In this document: piece after piece, positions 42,794 to 52,000 of the stretch
Position numbering within the stretch: the first letter of the stretch is position 1
Layout: every line of letters begins with the position of its first letter
NCBI RefSeq assembly: GCF_900114035.1
Contig: NZ_FORP01000025.1
Location: 34,004-98,003 of the forward strand
Direction: 5' to 3'
Length of the DNA: 64,000 nt
DNA from: Amycolatopsis sacchari
GTDB lineage: Bacteria; Actinomycetota; Actinomycetes; Mycobacteriales; Pseudonocardiaceae
Position numbers and translations under genes: made by a program
The notes under the pieces: generated by a model
Database searches by the model: none
What the model was told of the DNA's origin: nothing
What the model saw: only the letters and a program-made list of their open reading frames with translations

Positions 42794-43558
42794 TCACAAC
42801 GGGACGACGGCGTTCTTTCCGCCGTCCACGGGCAACGTCACACCCTGGACGTAGGACGCCTTCGGCGAGACGAGGAACCGGATCACCTCCGCCACCTCCC
42901 CGGGCTCGGCACCCCGGCCCGCGGGCACACCGGCGAGGTACCCGCCGTACATGTGGCGCACGTGCTCGTTGAGCGGGGTCAGGACGTAACCGGGCTCGAC
43001 CGCGTTGACCCGCACGCCACGTGGTCCGTACTCCGCGGCCCACGACTTCGTCAGCATCATCAGCGCGCCCTTCGCCGCCTGGAAGGCACTCGTGCCCGCG
43101 GTCGCCGCGGTCGTGCCGAGGCTCCCGACGTTGACGATCGCGCCGCGGCCGCGCTGTGCCATGGCGGGTGCGAACGCCGCGGTGAGGAGGTAAGGCGCCT
43201 TCACGTTGAGGTTGAACGCCGCGTCGAACATCTCCTCCGTCGTGTCCTCGGTCGGGGAGAACATGCCTCCTCCGGCATTGTTGATCAGCACCTCCACGGT
43301 GCCGTCGCCGACGGCCTCCTTCATCTCGGCGATGAAACCGCGTACGGAGGCGGGGTCCGTGAAGTCGGCGACCAGGTCGACGGCCCGCCCGCCGGCCGAT
43401 TCGACCGCCTTCCGGGTCTCGGCGGCCCGGTCGCGGTCGCGGCCGCACACCACGATCGAGTAGCCGTCCTCCGCCAGCCGCAGGGCGGTCTCGCGCCCGA
43501 CCCCGCTCGTCGAACCCGTGACCAGGGCCCACTCACCGCGTGACTCAGCGTCGTTCAT
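42794..43558 (-). CDS. SDR-family protein with Phe in place of catalytic Tyr
   Basis: This 254-residue classical SDR scaffold has GSTSGVG (15-21), LINNAGGG (91-98), NVGSLG (Ser146) and the dimer end PVDGGKNAV. The catalytic motif YxxxK reads F159-Q-A-A-K163 (codon TTC, confirmed on the minus strand). Loss of the tyrosine hydroxyl should abolish ordinary carbonyl/alcohol redox. The ATG at 43558 is preferred. It is next to a hydrolase gene on the same strand, 76 bases apart. Confidence 0.85.
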   Translation of the reverse strand: MNDAESRGEWALVTGSTSGVGRETALRLAEDGYSIVVCGRDRDRAAETRKAVESAGGRAVDLVADFTDPASVRGFIAEMKEAVGDGTVEVLINNAGGGMFSPTEDTTEEMFDAAFNLNVKAPYLLTAAFAPAMAQRGRGAIVNVGSLGTTAATAGTSAFQAAKGALMMLTKSWAAEYGPRGVRVNAVEPGYVLTPLNEHVRHMYGGYLAGVPAGRGAEPGEVAEVIRFLVSPKASYVQGVTLPVDGGKNAVVPL

Positions 43559-43634
43559 GTGGAAAGAATTCCACGGTTCGAACGGGAGATCGGGTGGCGC
43601 AAGCGGACGGGGCAAACACTGTGCCCTTTCCGGC

Positions 43635-44417
43635 TCAGCGCCCCAGCACCTCCGACAGGAAGGCCTCGACAGCGCCCCGGTACGCCTCCGGGGCGTCGTC
43701 GTGCACGACGTGACCAGCGCCTTCGACCACGACGTGCCTGCCCTTCGGCACACGAGCCGCCAGCTCCGCCTGCTGACCGGGCGGCATGGCCGTGTCACCG
43801 GCCTCGACCACCAGCAGCGGGCACCGCACACCGTCCACAAAGGACCAGTACTCGCGCCGACCCCACTCCGCCGCGATCTCGTACAGGTCCTCGAGATCAG
43901 CGATGAGGTGGTAGCCGTCCTCCCGTTCCTCCACGCACTCGGCGAAGTAGTTCCCCGTGCTGCCGAAGAACTCCCGCACGTGCGCGAGCGACTGGAACGG
44001 CACCGGCCACGACTCGAAGTACCCGCGCCACGTCTCGACCGTCCGGCCGCGCTGGTCCGGCGCCATGTCCTCGACCACCACCGCCCGCACCAGCTCCGGG
44101 TGCGTCGCCGCGGTGGCCCACGCGTGCAGCCCGCCCATCGAGTGCCCGATGAGCACCGCGGGCTCGTCGAACGTCCGCAGCAGCGCCGCCACGTCCTCGA
44201 CGAACTGCTCCGTCGTCCACGGCCCGGTCCGCGCCGCGCGCCCGTGGCCACGCGCGTCGAGCCCCACGACGTGGCCGTAGGGGAGCAGCCACTGCGCGAC
44301 CGGCCACCACGTCCGCGCCCGCCCCATCAACCCGTGCAACAACACGATGGGCTGCCCCTGCCCACCGAAGTCCACCACGCCCACGTGCTCCGCGTCCGGT
44401 CCCCGCAACTCGGTCAT
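43635..44417 (-). CDS. alpha/beta hydrolase (Rv3591c-like position)
   Basis: This 260-residue hydrolase has oxyanion HGLMG (about 27), nucleophile Ser in GHSMGG (about 90-95), acid Asp in VVEAGDTAM and base His in GAGHVVHDD near the C-terminus. It is divergent from mhuD with a 66-base gap, as in mycobacteria where a hydrolase gene is the divergent neighbour of mhuD. The substrate is unknown. The ATG at 44417 fits the family start. Confidence 0.88.
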   Translation of the reverse strand: MTELRGPDAEHVGVVDFGGQGQPIVLLHGLMGRARTWWPVAQWLLPYGHVVGLDARGHGRAARTGPWTTEQFVEDVAALLRTFDEPAVLIGHSMGGLHAWATAATHPELVRAVVVEDMAPDQRGRTVETWRGYFESWPVPFQSLAHVREFFGSTGNYFAECVEEREDGYHLIADLEDLYEIAAEWGRREYWSFVDGVRCPLLVVEAGDTAMPPGQQAELAARVPKGRHVVVEGAGHVVHDDAPEAYRGAVEAFLSEVLGR

Positions 44418-44483
44418 CCTGCCAGGGTGGCACGAGACGGCCACCCCCAACGGAGACGCTCCGCGTCGCAGTAGAGTCTTTTC

Positions 44484-44789
44484 ATGGCAGTCGTCAAGAT
44501 CAACGCGATCGAGGTGCCCGAGGGCGCCGGTCCGGAGCTGGAGAAGCGCTTCGCCAACCGGATGCACGCGGTCGACTCGCAGCCCGGTTTCCTCGGCTTC
44601 GAGCTACTGCGCCCCGTCGCGGGCGAGAACCGCTACTTCGTGTACACGAAGTGGGAGTCCGAGGAGCACTTCAAGGCGTGGGCCGAGGGCCCGTCCCGCG
44701 AGGCGCACTCCGGCGAGCGCGCCAAGCCGGTCGCCAGCGGCGCCAGCCTGCTGGAGTTCGAGGTCGTCGACCTCGACAGTGCGCACTGA
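44484..44789 (+). CDS. mhuD: heme-degrading monooxygenase MhuD
   Basis: This 101-residue ABM/IsdG-fold protein is very close to M. tuberculosis MhuD as I remember it. The residues needed for heme degradation are all present: Asn7, Arg26, Trp66 and the proximal heme ligand His75 (REAHSGE). The product cleaves heme to release iron, in mycobacteria without releasing CO. Its last codons overlap the Sir2-like gene by 11 bases, an unusual tight coupling. An iron-responsive box is not seen in the short upstream gap. Confidence 0.93.
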   Translation: MAVVKINAIEVPEGAGPELEKRFANRMHAVDSQPGFLGFELLRPVAGENRYFVYTKWESEEHFKAWAEGPSREAHSGERAKPVASGASLLEFEVVDLDSAH

Positions 44790-45606
44790 CGACGAACTGG
44801 ACCGCGCGGCCGCGCTGATCGCGGCCGCCGACGCCCTGCTGGTCTGCGCCGGCGCCGGTATGGGCGTCGATTCCGGCCTGCCCGATTTCCGCGGCGATGA
44901 GGGGTTCTGGCGCGCATACCCGCCGTACGAGCGGCTGGGCCTGCGCTTCGCGGAGATGGCCGACCCGCGGCACTTCGCCGAGGATCCGGCCCTGGCGTGG
45001 GGTTTCTACGGCCACCGCCTGGAGCTGTACCGCCGCACCGTGCCGCACGAGGGGTTCGCGCTGCTGCGCAAGTGGGGCGAGGCCAAACCGGGCGGAGCCG
45101 CCGTCTTCACGTCCAATGTGGACGGACAGTTCCAGAAGGCGGGGTTCGGGCTCGTCGCCGAGGTGCACGGGTCGATCCACCACCTGCAGTGCACGGTGCC
45201 GTGCGGTGAGCGCATCTGGTCGGCCGCCGACCTCCACGTCGAGATCGACGAGGACACGATGCGGGCCGCCGAACCGCTGCCGGAATGCCTCGACTGCGGC
45301 CGCCTCGCGCGGCCCAACATCCTGATGTTCGGCGACTTCGACTGGCTGTCCCGCCGGAGCGACGAGCAGCTGCGCGCGGTGAACGAGTGGCGCCGCGAGT
45401 GGCCGGACGTCGTCGTGCTCGAACTGGGCGCGGGCCAGGCCGTGCCGACCGTCCGGCGCTACGCCGAACTGGCCAGCGCCGCGAACGGCGCGCTCGTCCG
45501 CATCAACCCGCGTGAGCCCGACGTCCGGCACGGCCGCGGCGTCTCGCTCCCCTACGGCGCGCTGGACACGCTCACCGCGCTGGACGAGCTGCTCACGGCA
45601 GGCTGA
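44779..45606 (+). CDS. atypical Sir2-family NAD-dependent deacylase-like protein
   Basis: This 275-residue protein has the Sir2 NAD loop in modified form (GAGMGVDSGLPDFRG, 25-39), TSNVDGQFQKAG (111-122), catalytic His130 in EVHGSIHH and the zinc Cys set C138, C142, C170, C173. The usual FGE is FGDFDW and the late GTS loop is ELGAGQAVPTV, so it is a divergent branch. It may deacylate or hydrolyse NAD. The GTG start lies inside mhuD. Its end overlaps the convergent EEP gene by 14 bases. Confidence 0.82.
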   Translation: MRTDDELDRAAALIAAADALLVCAGAGMGVDSGLPDFRGDEGFWRAYPPYERLGLRFAEMADPRHFAEDPALAWGFYGHRLELYRRTVPHEGFALLRKWGEAKPGGAAVFTSNVDGQFQKAGFGLVAEVHGSIHHLQCTVPCGERIWSAADLHVEIDEDTMRAAEPLPECLDCGRLARPNILMFGDFDWLSRRSDEQLRAVNEWRREWPDVVVLELGAGQAVPTVRRYAELASAANGALVRINPREPDVRHGRGVSLPYGALDTLTALDELLTAG

Positions 45607-46573
45607 CCTCCGCCAGCACCGCGTGGTGGTCGGAGTCGGGCACGTCGAGCACGCGGTAGCCGTCCACCGCGACACGCGGGTCGACGAGGACGTGGTCGAT
45701 GGTCACCGGCGGCGGGAAGAACGACGACGGCCACGTCGGCTTGAACCCCTCGCCCCGGCTCAGCCCCGCGTCCGTGTACCCCGCGTCGAGCAGGTCCCGG
45801 AACGTCGCGTGGTCCACCGTGGAGTTGAAGTCCCCGGCGAGGATCCGGACCGTGCCACCCGGGTTCGGCCTCGGCAGCCCCGCCATCTCCTTCTTCCACT
45901 CCTGCGGGTCGGTCGTCGGCGGGATCGGGTGCACCGCGACCACCTCGACCGCCGTGCCGTGCACGTCCACCCGCGCGCTCGGCTGCTCCATCCGCGAGGG
46001 ACCGGTCAGGGACAGCTCCGTGAGCGGGTAGCGCGACGCGATTCCCGAGCCCGCGCCGCCGAACTGCGGTTTGAACACCCGGTACGGCAGCAGCTGGAAC
46101 AGCCCGGCCCGCTCCAGCGCGGCGGCCTCGCGCGGGGTCAGCTCCAGCAGGTTCAGCACGTCGACCTGGTTCTCCCGCACCAGCCGCACGACACTGGCCA
46201 CGTCCGCCTTGCCGAGGTACTGGTTCGACGACATCACCCGCAGCTTCGGCCCGTGCGCGACCGGTTGCGCGGAGGCGAACGCCCTCGGCAGCAGCATCCC
46301 GACCAGCGCGATCGCGACCACCAGCACCACGCCGCCGATCCACCAGTGCCGGAAGGCCAGCGACACCCCACCGAGGAGGAGCCCGCCGACGGCGACGTAC
46401 GGCGTCAGCGCGAGCAACGCGGCGGTGATCCGGTTGCCGTCGATGCCGAGCAGCCGCAGCGCGGCGATCTCCAGGAACCCCAGCGCCAGCACCGCGAGCG
46501 CGATCATGCGCAGCGTTCTGGCCGGTGAACCGTGCTGGTGGACCGCGGTGCCCGCGCTGTCGGTGATCTGCAC
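45593..46573 (-). CDS. membrane-anchored endonuclease/exonuclease/phosphatase-family protein
   Basis: This 326-residue protein has an N-terminus of three membrane helices (about 23-42, 48-68 and 76-98), then an extracytoplasmic EEP domain with NQYLGK, the LLEL acid, AVHPIPPTT, GDFNST (about 247-252), TIDHVLVD and the C-terminal DHHAVLAE. All catalytic signatures are in place. Its substrate may be nucleic acid or a phospholipid at the cell surface. The GTG has AAAGGAG 4 bases upstream. It is divergent from drrA. Confidence 0.88.
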   Translation of the reverse strand: MQITDSAGTAVHQHGSPARTLRMIALAVLALGFLEIAALRLLGIDGNRITAALLALTPYVAVGGLLLGGVSLAFRHWWIGGVVLVVAIALVGMLLPRAFASAQPVAHGPKLRVMSSNQYLGKADVASVVRLVRENQVDVLNLLELTPREAAALERAGLFQLLPYRVFKPQFGGAGSGIASRYPLTELSLTGPSRMEQPSARVDVHGTAVEVVAVHPIPPTTDPQEWKKEMAGLPRPNPGGTVRILAGDFNSTVDHATFRDLLDAGYTDAGLSRGEGFKPTWPSSFFPPPVTIDHVLVDPRVAVDGYRVLDVPDSDHHAVLAEVSLP

Positions 46574-46607
46574 ACGCTCCTTTCTACGCGAACCGCTGCC
46601 AAGCCGG

Positions 46608-46622
46608 TGTCAGCTGCTGACA
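46608..46622. promoter_or_regulatory. 15-base palindrome upstream of drrA-like gene
   Basis: TGTCAGC-T-GCTGACA is perfectly symmetric and lies in the 113-base gap between the divergent EEP and drrA-like genes. It may be an operator for a TetR-type or similar repressor; no such regulator gene is adjacent. Confidence 0.45.
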
Positions 46623-46686
46623 GCGCGCTGTGCGCGGGCTGCCAGCGCGGGGGTGCACCGTGGTCCCCACGACGAGGGAGGATCAC

Positions 46687-47637
46687 ATGTCGCTGGCGAT
46701 CCGGGCGGAGGGCCTGGTGAAACGCTTCGGGGACACGGTCGCGCTCAACGGCGTCGACCTGGAGGTCCCCACGGGCAAGGTGGTGGGTGTGCTCGGCCCC
46801 AACGGGGCGGGCAAGACCACGGCGGTCCGCATCCTGGCCACGCTGCTGCGGCCGGACGGCGGGCACGCGACGGTCGGCGGGTACGACGTGGTGCGCGACC
46901 CCGTGCGGGTGCGTTCGCTGATCGGGCTGACCGGGCAGTACGCGTCGGTGGACGAGGACCTGTCGGGGACCGAGAACCTGGTGCTCATCGGGCGGTTGCT
47001 GGGCCTGTCCCGGCCGGACGCCCGGCACCGCGCCGTCGAGCTGCTGGAGCAGTTCGAGCTGACCGAGGCCGCGGGCCGCGCCGCCAAGACGTACTCCGGG
47101 GGGATGCGGCGGCGGCTCGACCTCGCGGCGAGCCTCGTCGGCCGCCCCCAGGTGCTGTACCTGGACGAGCCGACGACGGGCCTGGACCCGCACGCACGCA
47201 ACGAGGTGTGGGGCGTGGTGCGCAAGCTCGTCGCGGACGGGGCGACCGTGCTGCTGACGACGCAGTACCTCGAGGAGGCCGACCAGCTGGCCGACTCGAT
47301 CACCGTTTTCGACCACGGCCGGGTCGTGGCGAACGGGCGGGCCGACGAGCTGAAGCGGCGCGTCGGCGGGCAGACCATGCTGGTGCGCCCGACGTCGCTC
47401 GCGGACCTGGACGCGGTGTCCCGCATCCTCGGCGACCTGACGGGGGTGCAGCCGATGCGGGACGACGACACCGGGTTGCTGACCGCGCCCGTGTCCGACC
47501 CGGTGTTGCTGTCCACTTTGGTCAGGAAGCTCGACGAGGCGGGGATCGTCGCGGACGAGGTCGCGCTGCGGCTGCCCAGCCTCGACGAGGTTTTCCTCGC
47601 CCTGACCGGAAAACCGACTGAGGAGGTGGCGGCATGA
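46687..47637 (+). CDS. DrrA-like ABC exporter ATPase
   Basis: This 316-residue ATPase has Walker A GPNGAGKTT, Q-loop LTGQYASVDEDLSG, signature YSGGMRRRL, Walker B VLYLDEPTTGLDP and the daunorubicin-resistance-type C-terminal domain (about 230-316). The ATG has GGGAGGA 6 bases before it. Its stop overlaps the permease start (ATGA). Members export drugs or lipids; no biosynthetic cluster is adjacent, but a SARP-type regulator lies downstream in opposite orientation. Confidence 0.93.
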   Translation: MSLAIRAEGLVKRFGDTVALNGVDLEVPTGKVVGVLGPNGAGKTTAVRILATLLRPDGGHATVGGYDVVRDPVRVRSLIGLTGQYASVDEDLSGTENLVLIGRLLGLSRPDARHRAVELLEQFELTEAAGRAAKTYSGGMRRRLDLAASLVGRPQVLYLDEPTTGLDPHARNEVWGVVRKLVADGATVLLTTQYLEEADQLADSITVFDHGRVVANGRADELKRRVGGQTMLVRPTSLADLDAVSRILGDLTGVQPMRDDDTGLLTAPVSDPVLLSTLVRKLDEAGIVADEVALRLPSLDEVFLALTGKPTEEVAA

Positions 47638-48434
47638 CGGCCGCTGTTCTCGCGCCGCCGCAGCGGGTGAGCCCCGCGAAGGCGGTGCAACACGGGCTTT
47701 CGCTGGCCTGGCGGGGCGTGCTGAAGATCCGGAAGAACCCGGAGCAGCTGATCGACGTGACGCTCCAGCCGATCCTGTTCCTGGTGATGTTCGTGTACCT
47801 GTTCGGCGGCGCGATCTCCGGCAGCACGGGCACGTACCTGCAGGCGCTGGCGCCGGGGCTGCTGGTGCAGAACACGATCATGGCGAGCCTGTCCGCGGGC
47901 GTCGCGCTGAACACCGATGTCAGCAAGGGCGTGTTCGACCGGTTCCGCAGCCTGCCGATCGCGCGTTCGGCCCCGCTCGTGGGCGCTGTGCTGGCCGACA
48001 TCGTGCGCTACCTGGTCGCGATCGTGGTGCTGCTGGTGATGGCGACGATCATGGGTTTCCGCATCACGACGAACCCGCTGGCCGCGGTCGTCGGCGCTGT
48101 GCTGATGATCGTGGCGGGGTTGTGCTTCTGCTGGATGGCCGTGTTCGTCGGGATGCTGGTCCGCACGCCGGGCGCGGTGCAGGGGATCATGATCGCGCTG
48201 GTCTTCCCGCTGACGTTCGGCAGCAACGTGTTCGTCCCGAGCACGACGATGCCGGGGTGGCTGCGGGCGTGGTCCGACATCAACCCGGTGAGCCTCCTGA
48301 CCGATGCGATGCGCGGTCTGCTGGTCGGCGGTGAGGTGGCCGGGCCGCTGCTCGGGGCGCTCGCCTGGCTCGCGGGGATCGTGCTGGTGTTCTTCCCGCT
48401 CGCGATGCGCGCCTACCGGCGCCGCGTGGGCTGA
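47634..48434 (+). CDS. DrrB-like ABC-2 permease
   Basis: This 266-residue ABC-2 type membrane protein has six helices, with the family motif TDVSKGVFDRFRSLPIARSA (about 84-103) between helices 2 and 3. It is translationally coupled to the ATPase. Together they form a minimal DrrAB exporter. A strong terminator follows directly. Confidence 0.92.
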   Translation: MTAAVLAPPQRVSPAKAVQHGLSLAWRGVLKIRKNPEQLIDVTLQPILFLVMFVYLFGGAISGSTGTYLQALAPGLLVQNTIMASLSAGVALNTDVSKGVFDRFRSLPIARSAPLVGAVLADIVRYLVAIVVLLVMATIMGFRITTNPLAAVVGAVLMIVAGLCFCWMAVFVGMLVRTPGAVQGIMIALVFPLTFGSNVFVPSTTMPGWLRAWSDINPVSLLTDAMRGLLVGGEVAGPLLGALAWLAGIVLVFFPLAMRAYRRRVG

Positions 48435-48446
48435 TCACAGGGGGTG

Positions 48447-48479
48447 CGGGCAGCCGGTCCCGGCGGGACCGGCTGCCCG
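48447..48479 (+). terminator. intrinsic terminator of the drrAB-like operon
   Basis: CGGGCAGCCGGTCCC (48447-48461) and GGGACCGGCTGCCCG (48465-48479) make a perfect 15-bp stem with a 3-base loop, followed by CCGTTTTCGTT. Confidence 0.88.
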
Positions 48480-49066
48480 CCGTTTTCGTTCGGGGGTGGG
48501 CCTTCGGGGCGGGCGCTGTGGTCTTGGGGCGGGCGGTTCGCCGCCGTCTCCGCTCAGGGGCGAGCGTTGAGGTCTCGGTTCGGGCGGTTCGCCGCCGTCT
48601 CCGTTCAGGGGCGGGCGCTGTGGTCCCGGGTCGGGCGGTTAGCCGCCGTCTCGGGCCAAGGGCGGCTGCCCCGCCGTTGCCGTTGAGGGGGCGCCGTTCA
48701 GGGGCGGCCGCCACCTCTCGGGGCAAGTGCGGCCGCCCTCGCCCTTCAGAGGCGGGTGCCGTTGCCGTTCAGGGCTGCCGCCGTGGTTTCTGTTCGGGTG
48801 CGGCCGCCACCATCTCGGTTCAGGCGGTTCGCCGCCCGCCGTCCCATCCAGGCAGCCCGCCGTTCTCATTCCAGCGACCGGCCGCCCACCGTCACCATCC
48901 AGCCACCGGCGCCCGTCATCCCCTCCAGACCGCCAGCCACCCGTCGCCGCCCCGACCACCGGCCGCCTACCGCCCCCGCCACCCAGGCCGCCAGCCCCCC
49001 GCCGCCTCCCAGCCGCGTACCGTCCCTCGCCAGGCCACCGCCCACCGGCCGACCACCGACCCCCGG
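48480..49066. other. non-coding repeat-rich region
   Basis: The 587 bases between the drrAB terminator and the AfsR-like gene hold no supported gene. The first half carries tandem 51-base repeats and decayed copies; the second half (about 48840-49060) is C-rich with degenerate CCRCCGGCCGCC/CCAGCCACC motifs, like the region at 26405-26590. Confidence 0.6.
48510..48662. repeat. three tandem 51-base repeats
   Basis: Units at 48510-48560, 48561-48611 and 48612-48662 share CGGGCGGTT.GCCGCCGTCTC and a trailing CAGGGG. Shorter, diverged pieces continue to about 48850. A 51-base period is divisible by three, so it keeps frames open on both strands, but no start or coding signature fits. Confidence 0.8.
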
Positions 49067-52000
49067 TCACCCGCAGAACTCCCGCCGCAGCGCCTCGATC
49101 GCGTCCTCCTTGCCGAGCTCCGCCCCGGCCCGGAAAGCGCTTTCAAACCCCGCCCCCAACACCGCCTTCAGCTCGGCGACCAGCGCCCGCAGCTCCGGGT
49201 CACCGTCGTCGAAGGCGCCGCGCACCACCTTCGTCACCCCCAGCGCCCACGCCGCGCGCTCCGCCTTCCCTTCCAGCGCCAGCAGCCTCGCGCCGACCTG
49301 TGCCGCGGCCGCCACGTCCGGCATGTCCTGCCGCCGGGTGGAGGTGCGGACCGCGGTGGGCAGCGCCTCGCGCGCGGCGGCCGCATCGCCCTCCGAAACG
49401 GCGAGCGAGGCGCTCAACAGGGACACCCACTCCTCCGCCATCGCCATCGGGAACGGCAGCCGCTCCGCCGCCCCGGTCACCCACTCCAGCACCTCACGGG
49501 CCTGCGCGAAGTCCCCGTCCCGCCGCGCCAGGTCCATCAGGGTGAACCGGACGATCGCGCGGTGTTCCAGCTGCCCCAGCTCGTCAGCGAGCTGCTGCGC
49601 CTCGCGGATCTCCCGCCACGCTCCTTCGACGTCGCCGGACCGGTACAGCTCGTTCGCCAGCCGGGACTGCTGCTGCACGGTGTCCTCGGCCGACGCCAGC
49701 TCCCGCGCCAGCGCCAGCCCGTGCCGGTACCCCGCGATCGCCTCGGCGTGCCTGCCGCGCAACGAATGCGCACTCGCCTGCATCCCGATGGTCATCGCGA
49801 CGCCCCACCGGTCACCCAGCTCGCGGAAGCCTTCGAGCGCCTGCTCCCGCACCCGCTCGCTGCCGTCGAGGTCCCCGGCGTCGTCGAGGACGAAACCCTG
49901 CACCCACCGCGCCGCGGCACGGGCCCACGGGTCCGGCAGCTCCAGCGCCCGGCGCAGCTCCCGTTCGGCCAGCTCCCAGTCCCGCGCGAGGAAGACCAGC
50001 ATCGGCACGGCGAGGGCGAGCGCCGGGAAACGCCGCCACGCCTCCGTCCGCGCGTACTCGTCGACCAGCGAGCGCAGCTGGGGCATGTCCTCGATCATCG
50101 GAGCCGCCTTGACGAGCGCCGCGAGCACCTCGAACGCGGCACGCACGTCCTCGGGGAGCCGGTCACCGAAGGCGAGCACGTCCCCCATGAACGCGCCGGG
50201 TTGCTCGCCCAGCCCGCGGACCACCCAGTACCAGCACAGGGCCGCGGTGAACCGGTACGCCGTCTCGGGGTCGCCGGTGTCGATCGCCCTGCGCAACGCG
50301 GTGAGCATGTTGTCGTGCTCGGCCTCGAAGACGCGGATCGCCCGCAGCTGGTCCGCGGTGCGCAACAGCGGCTCGTGCTCCTCGGCGATCCGCAGGTAGT
50401 GGTCGGCGAACCGCCTGGCCACCAGCTCGCGCTCGCCCGCCTCGTCGAGCCGCTCCTCGCCGTAGACCCGGAGCGTCTCCAGCATCCGGTACCTCGGCTC
50501 GTCCCCCTCCACGGCGTCCACAATGGACTTCTCGACGAGCGAGCCGAGCACGTACAGCACGTCCTCCCGTGGCAGCAGCTCGTCCGCGCAGATCTCCTCC
50601 GCCGCGGAGGTGGTGGCACCGCCGGGAAAGACCGAGAGCCGCCGCGCCAGCACGCGTTCGGGTTTCTCCAGCAGGTCCCAGCTCCACTCGACGACGGCAC
50701 GCAGCGTCCGCTGCCGGGGCAGTGCGATCCGGCTGCCCGACGTGAGCAGGCGGAACCGGTCGTCGAGCCGTCGCGCGATCTGGTCCACGGTCATCGAGCG
50801 CAGGCGGGCCGCGGCGAGTTCCAGCGCCAGCGGCATCCCGTCGAGCCGGCGGCAGATCTCACGCACGGGCTCGGTGGTCGTCTCGTCGAGCGCGAATCCG
50901 GGGCGGACCGAGGCGGCTCGCTCGGTGAACAGCCGCATCGCCTCCGGCACCTCCAGCGGCCCCAGCTGGCACAGCAGCTCACCCGTGATCGCGAGCGGTT
51001 CCCTGCTGGTGGCGAGGATCCGCAGGTTCGGCAGGCGCGTCAGCAGCTCGTGGGCGAGCTCGGCGGCCGCGCCCACGACGTGCTCGCAGTTGTCCAGCAC
51101 GAGCAGGCCGCCCGCGCTGCCGATCAGGTCGGTCACGCGGTCGAGCGGCTCCATGACGTGCAGCGACGGCGGCGTGTTGAGCACCCGCATGTCCAGCGAA
51201 CGCAGGGCGGCGAGCACAGCGCTGATGACGTCGCCGGGATCGCGGACGGCCGCGAGCGCCACGAACCACACCCGGCCGCGCTCGGCGTCGGGATGGCGGA
51301 CGGCGGTTTCCGTGGCGAGCCTGGTCTTGCCCGCACCACCGGGACCGGCGAGCGTGACCAGGCGGGCGGACGCGAGCGAGCGGGCGAGCAGGTCCAGCTC
51401 CCGTTCGCGCCCGACGAAGCTCGTCAGCCGCACCGGCAGGTTGTCGTTGACGGGTCGCGGGGTCGCGAGTTCGCCGCGCAGCACGGCGAGGTGCACCTGC
51501 CGGAGCTCGGCCGAGGGATCGACCCCCAGCTCGTCGGCGAGCAGGGCGCGGGTGTGCTCGTAGACGGCGAGGGCGTCGGACTGGCGCCCGGCCGCGTAGA
51601 GGGCCCGCATCCGCAGCCCCGCGAGACGCTCCCGCAACGGGTGCTCGGCACCGGCGGTTTCGAGGTCCGCCAGCACGTCCGCGTGGTGGCCCAGCTCCAG
51701 CTCCGCCTCGAAACGGTCCTCACGCGCGCTCGCCCGCAGCTCGTCGAGCCGCGCGGCGGGAGCCTGGGCGAACGGTGCGTCGAGGACGTCGGAAAGCGCT
51801 TCCCCGCGCCACAACGCGAGCGCTTCGGTCAGCGTCGTGGCCGCGGCCGCGTGGTTCCCGGCCGCCAGCTCGTGACGGCCACGCGTCGCCAGCTCCTCGA
51901 ACCGGGCGGCGTCGACCTCCTCGACCTTGAGCACGTAACCACCGGCGGTGGAGGACAGCCGGGCGCTGTCACCCAGCGCGCGCCGCAGCCGCGAGACGAG

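Noticed and set aside
48510..48850. The 51-base repeats as a CRISPR array
   Set aside because: Units are directly adjacent without unique spacers and no cas genes are present.
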